Below, piece by piece: positions 48,517-57,559 of a stretch of DNA of 64,000 nt. The notes beneath the pieces were generated by a model, which was not told the origin of the DNA, did not search any database, and saw only the letters and a program-made list of their open reading frames with translations. The number at the start of each line of letters is the position of its first letter. Positions within the stretch are counted from its first letter, which is position 1. The position numbers and the translations under genes are program-made. Source of the DNA: CAVUAN01 sp963739435 (lineage in GTDB: Bacteria; Acidobacteriota; Thermoanaerobaculia; UBA5066; Gp7-AA6). Location: positions 248,001 through 312,000 of the forward strand of contig CAVUAN010000016.1 of NCBI GenBank assembly GCA_963739435.1, given 5' to 3'.

Positions 48517-51210
48517 TCAGACGGACAGCACACCAGGCCAGTGCCGCATCCAGTCGCGGCGCCGCGCGGTCTGCCGCCATGCCGGCTCGTCGCGATCGAC
48601 GCGCGCCGAGCCCTCGGTCAGTTGATCGATGCGCGCCTCGAGCGCGCGCGTGATCGTCAGGTCTTCCACGATGAGCAGCAACTCGTTCTCCCAGTAGCCG
48701 GCCGTGATGTCGAGATTCGCGCTGCCGACGGAGCAGACGCGGCCGTCCACGCTCATGACCTTCGCGTGGACGTGAGGGGTCAGGACGCCGAGCTCCGGAG
48801 CCCAGCCCGGCTGCTCGCGCACCGCGAGCTGGTAGCACTCGCCGCCTGCCGCGACGAGTTTGTCGATGCGGGAGTGCATCAGCTCCGTCGCCGCGACCCG
48901 GGCCGTGCCCCATGGTCCCTCGAAGCGCTTGCCGCCGTGCGTCGGCGTGAGGTTACCGAAGAGCGCGCGCACCCGAACGCCACGGCTGAGCGCGCGCAGG
49001 AGGGCGTGCTGGATCTCGAGAATCAGTGGAAAGCCGTTGACCGCGTACACGTGCGACTTCGCGGTCTCGATCAGTGCAAGGTAGGCCTCGAGTGTCGAGG
49101 CATCGCGCAGCCCGTGGTGGACGACGACGCGCGCTGGCGAGGGGCCGGCCTCCGGAATGTCGGCAACATCGAAGACGGAGCCTCCCGCCTCGGTCCAGGT
49201 CTGGAGAAACGAACGCTCCAACGCCGCGACGGCCGGGCCTTCCACTCGCGCGCCGGCGTCCAGCCACGGCACTTCGCGCCACAACGATTGAGGCGTGAGG
49301 TTCACTTCCTCGAAGCCGGTGTAGTACTCGTGCGAAAGATTGCGCCCGCCGAGCAGAGCGAGCGTGCCGTCGATGACGGCGACCTTGCGATGATCTCGCT
49401 GCTTCAGATCCTCCAGCGAGGGGGCTCCCGTGACTGGCCGCAAGACCCGGAGGTCGACACCCGGACGGTTTCCGAGGCGCTCGAGGAGCGGATTTCGCAT
49501 GCCGAAGGAGCCGTGCAGACCGTGCAGCGAGTCGACGACGACGCGGACGGTGACGCCTCGCGCGGCCGCGGCGGCCAGCGCGGCCTCGATCTGCTGGCCC
49601 ACGTCGTCGTCCAAAGCCATGTAGACCTGCAGATGGACGCGCTGCCGGCTCTTTCCGATCGCCTCGAGCAGCCAGCGCCGGGCCTTCGAGTTGTCCATCT
49701 CGACCTCGATGCGGTTGCCGGTCAGCAACGGGGCATCCGTCGTCGCTTCGAGGCGGCTGGCGAGAGACGGCGGTCCGGGCGCGGGGCGCTCGAATCGCAG
49801 TTGCGTCGACACGAGGTCTTCCACTCTCAACGCCGCGAAACCGATGGTGGAAGGGGTGTGCTCGCCCCGGTGAACGATCGCCGCGACCGGGAATCCCGCG
49901 GCGCGCAGTCTCGAGGCAACGCGCGCGAGCCGCACCGGATCGACCGCCGACGGCACGTCGAACGCCTCGCCCTCGTCCAGCACCGCACTGGCGTCGACGA
50001 CCCGTCCCGGGAGGCCGGCCATCTTCAGCCGCGCCCGGATCGACTTGCAGCTTCGCATCGGACGCAGGCGCACCGCGAGCGACTCGGGGGCCTCCGGACC
50101 CCCGAGCCTAGCGACCGCGGCCAGTTCCTCGCCGGCGAGGTCCGAATCGAAGAGGAGAAGCGGGCGAGAGCCGGGTCGGACCACTTCGATCCGCTCTTCG
50201 ATCGCCGCCAGCGGATCGGGCGTTTCGCCCGGTGGCACTCGAAAGACGCCGAGGGATACGACGTCGGGACCCGGCGACAGCTCGGCATCGCCCTCGCTCG
50301 TCGTGACGACGGCCCTGATCCGGCTGGCCGCCACGAAGGCAACCCGCTGATCGGGGATCGGGTCGCGGCGCCCCACCCCGGACGCGTAGTCCAGGCGGGC
50401 GCGGATGACCCCGCCTTCGTCCACGAGGTCGGGCACGTCGATCGCACGCCGGAGCGCAGGCCCGGAGGCGGTCAGGGGAGGCAGGATCAGAACGGACGCG
50501 GGCCATCGGATCGACGGCAGCAGGGCCCCCGGAAATCGTGCGAGCACGACCAGGTCGACAGCGCGGCCCGGCATCCCCTCGCCGTTCCACAGGCGGCCGG
50601 ACGCCGCCTTCAGGGCGACGAGATCCACCTCGGACTCGATGCCCGCCACGTTCAACGCGTCGGCGAGGTTGCCCGGAAACTCGGCCTCCGGCAGGAGGAC
50701 GGTGGCTCGGAGGGCGGGGCCGCCATGGTCGCGCAGAAACGCGGCGACGGCGCTCCGAGCGCGCCCCGAGAGAGCCACGCAGATGAGTTCTTTGATCGGG
50801 CGATTGCTCGCAGGGACTCCTGTAGCCCACAACACGGGCAGGGATCGCCGTTTCCGCAACTCGGCGGCGACGGCCAGGTTCCTCAGCGACAGCCGCCCGA
50901 CCGCGAGAAGGTCGATCTCCGACGTGGCCGCGATCTCGAGAAGGCCGTCATTCGTCAACTCGGGCGAGAGCTTCAACTCCACAGACCGGGCCGCGCCCGC
51001 AGTCGCTCGTCGCAGCTCGTCGAGCGACCCGGTCGCCGCCTCGTTGAGATCGCCCGGGGCCTCTCCCGAAAACCAGGCGAATTTCCGCGCGGGCAAACGG
51101 GCGACGACGAGCAGCAAATCGGCCTCCGGCGCGACGCGCCGGATGGCCGCGACCTCTTCGCGGACGTCTGCCCCGAGGTCAGTGACGAGAAGGACGCGGC
51201 GATACTTCAT
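48517..51210 (-). CDS. Universal-stress-like N-terminal region fused to phospholipase D domains
   Basis: An 897-residue protein. Residues about 1-270 show two USP-like alpha/beta halves (MKYRRVLLVTDLGADVREEV, EIDLLAVGRLSLRNLAVAAE, then KELICVALSGRARSAVAAFL). A middle region (about 270-500) is unrecognised. The last 390 residues are a PLD/cardiolipin-synthase-like unit with two HKD motifs, DHRKVAVIDGTLALLGGRN near 606 and HVHAKVMSVDGRVCSVGSAN near 811. No membrane helix is seen at the N-terminus, unlike Cls. It may make or cleave phospholipids in response to stress. The stop of the metallophosphoesterase gene upstream overlaps its start by four bases. Confidence 0.82.
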   Translation of the reverse strand: MKYRRVLLVTDLGADVREEVAAIRRVAPEADLLLVVARLPARKFAWFSGEAPGDLNEAATGSLDELRRATAGAARSVELKLSPELTNDGLLEIAATSEIDLLAVGRLSLRNLAVAAELRKRRSLPVLWATGVPASNRPIKELICVALSGRARSAVAAFLRDHGGPALRATVLLPEAEFPGNLADALNVAGIESEVDLVALKAASGRLWNGEGMPGRAVDLVVLARFPGALLPSIRWPASVLILPPLTASGPALRRAIDVPDLVDEGGVIRARLDYASGVGRRDPIPDQRVAFVAASRIRAVVTTSEGDAELSPGPDVVSLGVFRVPPGETPDPLAAIEERIEVVRPGSRPLLLFDSDLAGEELAAVARLGGPEAPESLAVRLRPMRSCKSIRARLKMAGLPGRVVDASAVLDEGEAFDVPSAVDPVRLARVASRLRAAGFPVAAIVHRGEHTPSTIGFAALRVEDLVSTQLRFERPAPGPPSLASRLEATTDAPLLTGNRIEVEMDNSKARRWLLEAIGKSRQRVHLQVYMALDDDVGQQIEAALAAAAARGVTVRVVVDSLHGLHGSFGMRNPLLERLGNRPGVDLRVLRPVTGAPSLEDLKQRDHRKVAVIDGTLALLGGRNLSHEYYTGFEEVNLTPQSLWREVPWLDAGARVEGPAVAALERSFLQTWTEAGGSVFDVADIPEAGPSPARVVVHHGLRDASTLEAYLALIETAKSHVYAVNGFPLILEIQHALLRALSRGVRVRALFGNLTPTHGGKRFEGPWGTARVAATELMHSRIDKLVAAGGECYQLAVREQPGWAPELGVLTPHVHAKVMSVDGRVCSVGSANLDITAGYWENELLLIVEDLTITRALEARIDQLTEGSARVDRDEPAWRQTARRRDWMRHWPGVLSV

Positions 51211-52127
51211 GCACAGCCCGCCCGTGCGGCGATCGTCGTCTGCCGCAGAGCTCCGCCCGAGGGATCGATGACTCGAGCTTCGACCGTCGCCACCCCTCCA
51301 TCGTCGTCGATTTCGTAGAGGTTGAAGCCGGCCCGGACCGAGGAGTCCGGGTGGTCGAGTGCGGCGCCGCTGGCGCCGATGACGTCCAGGGCGCCCGCCG
51401 CCGTCGTGAGGACGCAGCGAACCCGCACGTGGAGATGGCCGAAGAGCACCAGTCCGCGAGCCAGCGGCGCGAGGACTTTCCGAAACGACGCCGCGTCGAC
51501 CAGGCCGTCGCGAAGTTGCGCGAGTCGGATCCGCGTGTCGACCGGCGGGTGATGGATCAGGATCACGGGCGTGCGCCGGGCCACTTCGGGGTGATCGAGC
51601 AACCGTCCCAGGGCCGCGAGCTGGGCTGTGCCGACGAAGCCCGCGGCGATGAACGGAGGCCGCGGCACGGCGCTCGACAGCGCGATGATCGCCGCCGGCC
51701 CGCGCAGCTTCACGACGGGATACGGGCCGGCGGGCAGGTCGAGAGCAAATTCCGGGAGGTCGCTTCGAAGGAACGTGCCGAAGTGATGAGGAAAGCGACG
51801 CTCGCGTTGGACGGGCGGCAGATAGATGTCGTGGTTGCCGGGAACGGCCGTCACTTCGACCGAGCGCGCGACGCCGTCGAGCAGCCGGCGCGCCTCCTCG
51901 TACTCGCTCTCGAGCGCGAGGTTCGTGATATCGCCGGTGACGACGACGTGATCCGCGCTGGCGGCGGCGGCCGCGAGCACCGCGAGGAGATACTCACGGC
52001 GATGAACCCGGCTGCGGTGCAGGACGAGATTTGCAAAACCAGTGACACGTTTGTTGAAGAGCATCCTTCGCCACTCGACGCCAGCCGGCGAGAGGACGTG
52101 GAGATCAGAGATGTGAGCAACGCGCAG
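51207..52127 (-). CDS. Calcineurin-like metallophosphoesterase, start uncertain
   Basis: The phosphoesterase motifs are AHISDLHVLSPAG (D-x-H), VVTGDITNL (GD), VPGNHDIYL (GNHD), ILIHHPPVDTR and LVLFGHLHVRVR (GHxH). The first ATG in frame is at 52064, but it would cut off the D-x-H ligands that lie just upstream in the same frame; between the upstream TGA and that motif there is no ATG, GTG or TTG. A CTG at 52127 (after GAGAGGAAG) is a possible start, otherwise a frameshift has hidden the true one. Length about 306 residues. The substrate, possibly a cyclic nucleotide or phospholipid headgroup, is unknown. It is coupled to the USP-PLD gene. Confidence 0.78.
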   Translation of the reverse strand: MRVAHISDLHVLSPAGVEWRRMLFNKRVTGFANLVLHRSRVHRREYLLAVLAAAAASADHVVVTGDITNLALESEYEEARRLLDGVARSVEVTAVPGNHDIYLPPVQRERRFPHHFGTFLRSDLPEFALDLPAGPYPVVKLRGPAAIIALSSAVPRPPFIAAGFVGTAQLAALGRLLDHPEVARRTPVILIHHPPVDTRIRLAQLRDGLVDAASFRKVLAPLARGLVLFGHLHVRVRCVLTTAAGALDVIGASGAALDHPDSSVRAGFNLYEIDDDGGVATVEARVIDPSGGALRQTTIAARAGCA

Positions 52128-52249
52128 CCGAACTTCCTCTCGTCGATCAATTCGTAGCCGAAGGAAGCATACTCTCCGAGATCAAGGCGCAACTCGGGCG
52201 TTAACGGCTTCCCCGCCCCGTTTGTCGACGCCGGATATAGAGTTTCACT

Positions 52250-52699
52250 ATGGCCAAAAAGAAGAAGAAGACGACGAAGAGAGACGGCCGCAAGAAGAAG
52301 ACGGCCCGGCGGAAGTCGGTCGCCGTCCGAAAACTGCCGGCGTCTCGCCCGAAAGCCCGGCGCCCGAAGACCGCGGCCCGGAAGAAGCTCGTCAAGAAAC
52401 CGGCGCCGCGTCTCGCGGCACGCCTGCGGCGGGGAACCGTGGAGTCGGACCTGGGCACGTTGTCGGCGACGCGCGGCCTAGGAGCGGAGGCGGGCGGCCA
52501 GTCGGGCGACACGGAAGGGCTCTCGCGAGCCGAGAGCGTGGATTCGGAGAGCGTCGAGGAGCTTCTCGAGGAAGGCCAGGCGTTCGAAGCCGGCATCGTC
52601 AGTGGGGTCGAGAACGCGCCCGACGCCGACGAGGGTGAAGTCCGGACACGGCAGGTTCCCGAAGACGACGTTCCCCAGGAGTACCTGGACGAGGATTAG
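52250..52699 (+). CDS. Basic-acidic protein, DUF5709-like C-terminus
   Basis: A 149-residue protein with a Lys/Arg/Ala-rich first half (MAKKKKKTTKRDGRKKKTAR) and an acidic second half containing DLGTLSATRGLGAEAGGQSG, then SVEELLEEGQAFEAGIVSGV and VPEDDVPQEYLDED. The EEL.EEGQ..EA....V core resembles small DUF5709-type proteins. The basic part may bind nucleic acid. No reaction is expected. The frame is intact. The UBP zinc-finger gene begins two bases after its stop, so they are cotranscribed. Confidence 0.65.
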   Translation: MAKKKKKTTKRDGRKKKTARRKSVAVRKLPASRPKARRPKTAARKKLVKKPAPRLAARLRRGTVESDLGTLSATRGLGAEAGGQSGDTEGLSRAESVDSESVEELLEEGQAFEAGIVSGVENAPDADEGEVRTRQVPEDDVPQEYLDED

Positions 52700-52701
52700 C
52701 G

Positions 52702-53001
52702 GTGAAGAAAGAGAACGACGGGGAGGCCGCAGCCAAAGAGGGAGGCTGCAGCCACATTCGCGCGATCAAGAATGTGCGGAAGGCGAAGGCCTACGAGTGC
52801 GAAGATTGCGTCAAGATCGGTGCAAGCTGGGTTCATCTTCGGACGTGCCAGGAGTGCGGAGGCACCCGCTGCTGCGATAACTCTCCGAATCGGCACGCGA
52901 CCAAGCACGCGCGGGCAACGGGGCATCCGGTGATCTCTTCGGCCGAGCCGGGAGAGCGCTGGCTCTATTGCTACCCGGACGACGCCTCGATCGAATACTG
53001 A
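52702..53001 (+). CDS. UBP-type zinc-finger protein
   Basis: A 99-residue protein from a GTG start. CSHIRAIKNVRKAKAYECED, CVKIGASWVHLRTCQECGGT, RCCDNSPNRHATKHARATGH reproduce the Cys/His spacing of the ubiquitin-hydrolase-type (ZnF-UBP) finger. GERWLYCYPDDASIEY follows, as in bacterial members. In eukaryotes the domain binds the free C-terminus of ubiquitin; bacterial partners are not established. It sits directly behind the basic-acidic gene. Confidence 0.82.
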   Translation: MKKENDGEAAAKEGGCSHIRAIKNVRKAKAYECEDCVKIGASWVHLRTCQECGGTRCCDNSPNRHATKHARATGHPVISSAEPGERWLYCYPDDASIEY

Positions 53002-53064
53002 TCGCCGTCTCGCGGAGATTCAGCCCCGGAGGCGACTCTCCAGCGCCTCCGCGCGCCTTTGACT

Positions 53065-54024
53065 CTATCGCCGTCCGCGGCCCATGAAGTCCCGAACGAG
53101 CTGCGCAATCTGATCCGCCGCGGAATCGAGTGCGAAATGGCCCGCATCGAGAACGTGGACCTCGGCCTTCGGCACATCGCGGCGATAGGCCTCCGGCTCC
53201 GAGAGCTCGAACGACAGGTCGTACTTGCCCCACAGGACGAGAAGCCGGGGCTGCTTCTCACGCATCCAGGCCTGCCACTTGGGATATGAGTCGACGTTCG
53301 TGCGGTAGTCGTAGAAGAGGTCGCTCTGGATATCGGCTTGGCCGGGCTGGTTGAGAAAAGCGAATTCGTCGGTCCAGAGATCCGGGTCGTACCGCTCCAC
53401 GTTGGGATCACTGCCGACGTGGCGCGTCCGCGTCGTCTTGAGCGAGAGGAGATTCGTGCGAAGCGCGCTTTCATTGGCGGCCCGATCAGCCCAGAAGGCC
53501 CGGCGCGGTCCCCAGTTCGCCCCCAGCCCTTCGTTGTGCGCCACGGCGTCCTGGACGATGAGAGCCTCGATCCGCTCCGGATGGGCTAACGCCATCCGAA
53601 AGCCCACTGGCCCGCCGTAGTCCTGCATGTAGAGCGTGTAACGGGCGAGCCCGAGCGCTTCGGTTAAGTGATTCATGACCTCGGCGTAGTGATCGAACGT
53701 ATAGGCAAACTTTTTCGGGTCCGGCCAGTCGCTGTGTCCGAAGCCCGGATAGTCGGGCGCGACGAGGTGATAGCGATCGGACAGCCGTGCAAGGAGAGGC
53801 TCGAACATCCGCGACGAGGAGGGAAGACCGTGCAGCAGGAGAAGCGCCGGTCCGTCCTTGGGGCCGGCCTCCCTGTAGAAGATCGAAAGACCGTCGACCT
53901 GGAGCGTCCGATACGAGGTCGCATGTGCCACGGGGTCTCTCTTTCCCTTGTTCTTCTCTCCGCCCTCGGCATTGCCCCGAAGCGGCGCGAGCAGCAAGAA
54001 GCTCGTCAAAGTCAGAGCGATCAC
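53065..54024 (-). CDS. Exported alpha/beta hydrolase of the haloalkane dehalogenase/epoxide hydrolase type
   Basis: A 319-residue protein with a short signal peptide (MIALTLTSFLLLAPLRGNA). LLLLHGLPSSSRMFEPLLAR and APDYPGFGHSDWPDP are the entry motifs. The nucleophile elbow MQDYGGPVGFRMA has Asp135 instead of Ser, as in dehalogenases and epoxide hydrolases. LDAGHFALDS near 298 supplies the His. WGKYDLSFELSEPEAY carries the second acid region. The substrate is unknown. It is divergent from the cNMP-fusion gene, with about 135 bases between starts. Confidence 0.85.
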   Translation of the reverse strand: MIALTLTSFLLLAPLRGNAEGGEKNKGKRDPVAHATSYRTLQVDGLSIFYREAGPKDGPALLLLHGLPSSSRMFEPLLARLSDRYHLVAPDYPGFGHSDWPDPKKFAYTFDHYAEVMNHLTEALGLARYTLYMQDYGGPVGFRMALAHPERIEALIVQDAVAHNEGLGANWGPRRAFWADRAANESALRTNLLSLKTTRTRHVGSDPNVERYDPDLWTDEFAFLNQPGQADIQSDLFYDYRTNVDSYPKWQAWMREKQPRLLVLWGKYDLSFELSEPEAYRRDVPKAEVHVLDAGHFALDSAADQIAQLVRDFMGRGRR

Positions 54025-54159
54025 GACATCTCCTCTCCGTCCCGGGCGGGTCCGAGTAATAGACCGATGGCCTCGGATCTCACGAGCCGACCGCCGCCCC
54101 TGAGGCGAATCTTATCGAGTCGGTGCGACGTATAGAGTCACGAGGACCAGCTCAAGCCC

Positions 54160-55848
54160 ATGTCGGCAACGATCGGTCAGACCGGTTCCTTTCCGTCGCC
54201 GGGTTCGTCCCCGGACGAACACGAGTTTCCCACCCTGACGCCGGAACAAATCGAGCGGGTGGCGGCTCATGGCCGCGTCCGCAGCGTTCAGTCCGGGGAG
54301 ATTCTCGTGGCGGCCGGCGAGGTGCCGGCGTCGTTCTTCATCCTCACCCAGGGCTCCATTGAGATCGTTCCGAGCTCCGCCAGCGGCGACGAGCTCTTCC
54401 GGGTCTTGAAGCCCGGCCAGTTCACCGGGGAGACAAACATGCTCTCGGGACGGCAGGGCCTCGTGACCCTCCGGGTCGGCGAATCGGGAAGCGTCATCGA
54501 CGTGAAGAGGGACGATTTCCTCGCCCTGGTCCAGTCAGACAGCGAGCTCTCAGACATATTCATGCGAGCCTTCATTCTCCGCCGGGTCGAGCTCGTTGCC
54601 CGCGGGTTCGGAAGCGTTGTGCTCATCGGGTCGAACTTCTGCCAGGCCACGCTGCGCGTCAAGGAGTTCTTGACACGGAACGGACATCCGTACACGTTCA
54701 TCGACCTGGAGACCGATTCGGGAGTGCAGGACCTGCTCGACCGATTCCAGGTCAGCCAGGCCGATGTGCCGGTGCTCATCTGTCGAGAAAAGATCGTGCT
54801 TCGCAACCCGAGCAACGGCGAGATCGCCGATTGTCTGGGGTTCAACGATTCAATCGATCCGGTCCGCCTGCGCGACGTGCTCATCATCGGGGCGGGGCCG
54901 GCCGGCCTCGCGGCGGCGGTCTACGGAGCCTCCGAGGGGCTCGACGTCCTCCTGCTCGAGTCCGAGGCGCCCGGCGGACAAGCCGGCTCGAGCTCCAAGA
55001 TCGAGAACTATCTCGGGTTTCCGACCGGCATCTCGGGCCAGGAGCTGGCGTCCCGGGCTTTCACGCAGGCGGAGAAGTTCGGCGCCGACGTGATGGTTGC
55101 GAAGGGAGCCAGGCGGCTCTCGTGCGAGAGAAAACCCTACGCGATCGAGATCGAGGGCGGCAGAAGCATTCCCGCGCGGACCGTTGTCATCGCGACCGGC
55201 GCGCAATACCGAAAGCTGCAGGTCGAGAACCTGGCACGCTTCGAAGGGGCGGGCGTGTACTACGGCGCCTCGCCGATCGAGTCGCAGTTGTGCCGCGGCG
55301 AGGAAGTCGTGATCGTCGGCGGCGGCAACTCGGCCGGACAGGCGGCCGTGTTCCTGGCCCTGACGGCAAAGCGCGTGCACGTGCTCGTCCGGGCAGCCAG
55401 CCTCGAGGAGACCATGTCGCGCTATCTGATCCGCCGGATCGAGACCAATCCATCGATCGTCCTCCACCCGAAGACGGAAATCGTGGCCCTCGAAGGGACC
55501 CCCCGTCTCGAGCGCGTGAGCTGGCGGGACGACACGACCGGAGCCGTCACGACGCACGAGATCCGGCATGTCTTCTCGATGACCGGTGCGGTTCCCTGCT
55601 CGAGCTGGCTCCAGGCATGTGTCGCGCTCGACGATGGCGGCTTCATCAAGACCGGACCGGATCTTTCGACGGAGGACCTCGCCGCGGCCCGTTGGCCGCT
55701 CGCCCGGTCTCCATATCTCCTCGAAACGAGCCTCCCCGGAGTCTTTGCCGTCGGCGACGTGCGCTGTGGAAACGTCAAACGCGTCGCCTCCGCGGTCGGC
55801 GAAGGCTCGATCGCCATAACCTTCGTCCATCGGGTGCTTCAGGAGTAG
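54160..55848 (+). CDS. cNMP-binding / glutaredoxin-like / thioredoxin-reductase-like fusion without CxxC
   Basis: A 562-residue three-part protein. About 30-140: cyclic-nucleotide-binding fold (VRSVQSGEILVAAGEVPASF, GQFTGETNMLSGRQGLVTLR). About 150-225: glutaredoxin-like (VLIGSNFCQATLRVKEFLTR, VPVLICREKIVLRNPSN) with only one Cys at the usual active site. From about 240: FAD/NAD two-domain reductase (VLIIGAGPAGLAAAVYGASE, then GEEVVIVGGGNSAGQAAVFL and SLPGVFAVGDVRCGNVKRVA). Where TrxR has CATC there is YYGASPIES, so the disulfide is missing. It probably senses redox state or ligands rather than reducing thioredoxin; this is inference. Confidence 0.85.
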   Translation: MSATIGQTGSFPSPGSSPDEHEFPTLTPEQIERVAAHGRVRSVQSGEILVAAGEVPASFFILTQGSIEIVPSSASGDELFRVLKPGQFTGETNMLSGRQGLVTLRVGESGSVIDVKRDDFLALVQSDSELSDIFMRAFILRRVELVARGFGSVVLIGSNFCQATLRVKEFLTRNGHPYTFIDLETDSGVQDLLDRFQVSQADVPVLICREKIVLRNPSNGEIADCLGFNDSIDPVRLRDVLIIGAGPAGLAAAVYGASEGLDVLLLESEAPGGQAGSSSKIENYLGFPTGISGQELASRAFTQAEKFGADVMVAKGARRLSCERKPYAIEIEGGRSIPARTVVIATGAQYRKLQVENLARFEGAGVYYGASPIESQLCRGEEVVIVGGGNSAGQAAVFLALTAKRVHVLVRAASLEETMSRYLIRRIETNPSIVLHPKTEIVALEGTPRLERVSWRDDTTGAVTTHEIRHVFSMTGAVPCSSWLQACVALDDGGFIKTGPDLSTEDLAAARWPLARSPYLLETSLPGVFAVGDVRCGNVKRVASAVGEGSIAITFVHRVLQE

Positions 55849-55915
55849 GGGCCGCCTTTTCGGCGTACGAGAATGAGGCACTGATCACGGCATCGGCATC
55901 TCTTAACATGGACTT

Positions 55916-57520
55916 GTGTCGAGCATCATCCGGCCGCCCTCCGACGAGGGCATCGTACGATCGCGACCGGCAGTGGCTCCGTGCGGCCGGTCGGGGCCCT
56001 GGGTGCTCGCGGCGACGATCCTCGGGTCGAGCATGGCGTTCATCGACGGCACTGCCGTCAACGTCGCCCTCCCGGCGATCCTGGCAGATTTCCACGCGAC
56101 GATGCTGGACGCCCAGTGGGTGGTCGAAGCCTACGCTCTTTCTCTCGCAGCCCTTCTTCTGGCCGGAGGCTCCCTCGGGGACCGCTTCGGCCGCCGGCGC
56201 GTCTTCTCAATCGGAGTTTGGCTGTTTGCTCTGGCCTCGGTCGGGTGCGGGCTCGCGGCCGACATCCGTCAACTCATCGCCGCCCGCGCGATCCAGGGGA
56301 TCGGAGGAGCACTGCTCGTGCCCGGCAGCCTCGCGATCCTGAGCGCGTCCTTTCCCGAGAACGAGCGGGGTCGGGCGATTGGCACCTGGTCGGGATTCAC
56401 GACCATCACCGCCGCCATCGGGACCGTGATGGGCGGCTGGCTCGTCGACCACTTCTCCTGGCGCTGGGCGTTCTTCGTGAACATTCCGCTGGCTGCGGCC
56501 GTGCTCGCCCTCACCGCATGGCACGTGCCCGAAAGCCGCGACGAGATGGCGGGTGCGCAGCTCGATTGGCCCGGTGCGCTCCTTGCCACAATCGGGTTGG
56601 GCGGTGTGGTGTACGCGTTGATCGAGTCGTCGGACGAGAGTTGGAGGGCTCCGGGAGTGCTCGGAGCGCTCGGGGTCGGCGTCCTGGCCCTGGTTTTGTT
56701 CGGCTTCGTCGAAGGGCGCAGCCGCTCGCCCATGCTGCCCCCGCGGTTGTTCCGTTCGCGCAATTTCACCGGGGCAAACGTGTTGACGCTCTTCCTGTAC
56801 GCGGCGCTCGCGAGCCTCTTCTTTCTGTTCCCGCTCAATCTGATTCAGGTGCAGAAATACTCGGCCGCGGCGGCCGGCGCCGCGCTGCTGCCCTTCATTC
56901 TTCTCATGTTCCTCCTGTCACGCTGGTCAGGGGGGCTGGTGGATCGTTTCGGCCCGAAAAAACCCCTCGTCGCCGGTCCGCTGATCGCGGCGGCCGGGTT
57001 TGTTCTCTTCGCCAGGCCGGGCGTCGGAGGAAGCTACTGGGCGACGTTCTTTCCGGCAATGGTCGTCCTGGGCGTCGGCATGGCGACGAGCGTGGCTCCT
57101 TTGACGACGACCGTCATGGGGTCTGTCGACGCCCACAACGCGGGGATCGCCTCCGGAGTCAACAACGCCGCTTCGCGGATCGCAGGCTTGCTCTCCGTGG
57201 CGATTCTCTCGGCGATCCTGCTCCAGGCGTTCGACCGCCACCTCGAGCGCCGGCTCGCAGACCTCCGGGTGGGGCCAGAGGTCACAGCGTCGCTCGAGAG
57301 TCAGCGCACGAGGCTCGCGGCCGCCCGGCTGCCCGAAACCCTGGACCCTCTGGAGAGCGCACGAGTCCGAGCCGCGATCGCCGAGTCGTTTGTTTCCGCG
57401 TTTCGCCTGGTCATCCTCATCGCGGCGGGCCTGAGCCTGCTCGCCTCGGGAGCGGCAGCCTGGTGGATCGAAGGCCGGCCGAGTGTCGATCCAGCCGAAC
57501 GCCGTTCGTATAGAGGGTGA
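55916..57520 (+). CDS. DHA2-family MFS multidrug exporter (EmrB/QacA type)
   Basis: A 534-residue carrier with about fourteen membrane segments. GSSMAFIDGTAVNVALPAIL and AQWVVEAYALSLAALLLAGG, GDRFGRRRVF (motif A) and RAIQGIGGALLVPGSLAILS (motif C-like) identify the drug:H+ antiporter-2 family. The gene begins with GTG 55916. It lies 67 bases after the redox-fusion gene on the same strand. The substrate is unknown; multidrug export is the family role. Confidence 0.9.
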   Translation: MSSIIRPPSDEGIVRSRPAVAPCGRSGPWVLAATILGSSMAFIDGTAVNVALPAILADFHATMLDAQWVVEAYALSLAALLLAGGSLGDRFGRRRVFSIGVWLFALASVGCGLAADIRQLIAARAIQGIGGALLVPGSLAILSASFPENERGRAIGTWSGFTTITAAIGTVMGGWLVDHFSWRWAFFVNIPLAAAVLALTAWHVPESRDEMAGAQLDWPGALLATIGLGGVVYALIESSDESWRAPGVLGALGVGVLALVLFGFVEGRSRSPMLPPRLFRSRNFTGANVLTLFLYAALASLFFLFPLNLIQVQKYSAAAAGAALLPFILLMFLLSRWSGGLVDRFGPKKPLVAGPLIAAAGFVLFARPGVGGSYWATFFPAMVVLGVGMATSVAPLTTTVMGSVDAHNAGIASGVNNAASRIAGLLSVAILSAILLQAFDRHLERRLADLRVGPEVTASLESQRTRLAAARLPETLDPLESARVRAAIAESFVSAFRLVILIAAGLSLLASGAAAWWIEGRPSVDPAERRSYRG

Positions 57521-57559
57521 GGAGCCGGCATGGCGCCGGCGGCCCGAACTGAGGGAGTT

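Noticed and set aside
48541..51318. A 925-codon open frame on the plus strand
   Set aside because: It mirrors the USP-PLD gene on the other strand and is low-complexity Arg/His/Asp-rich.
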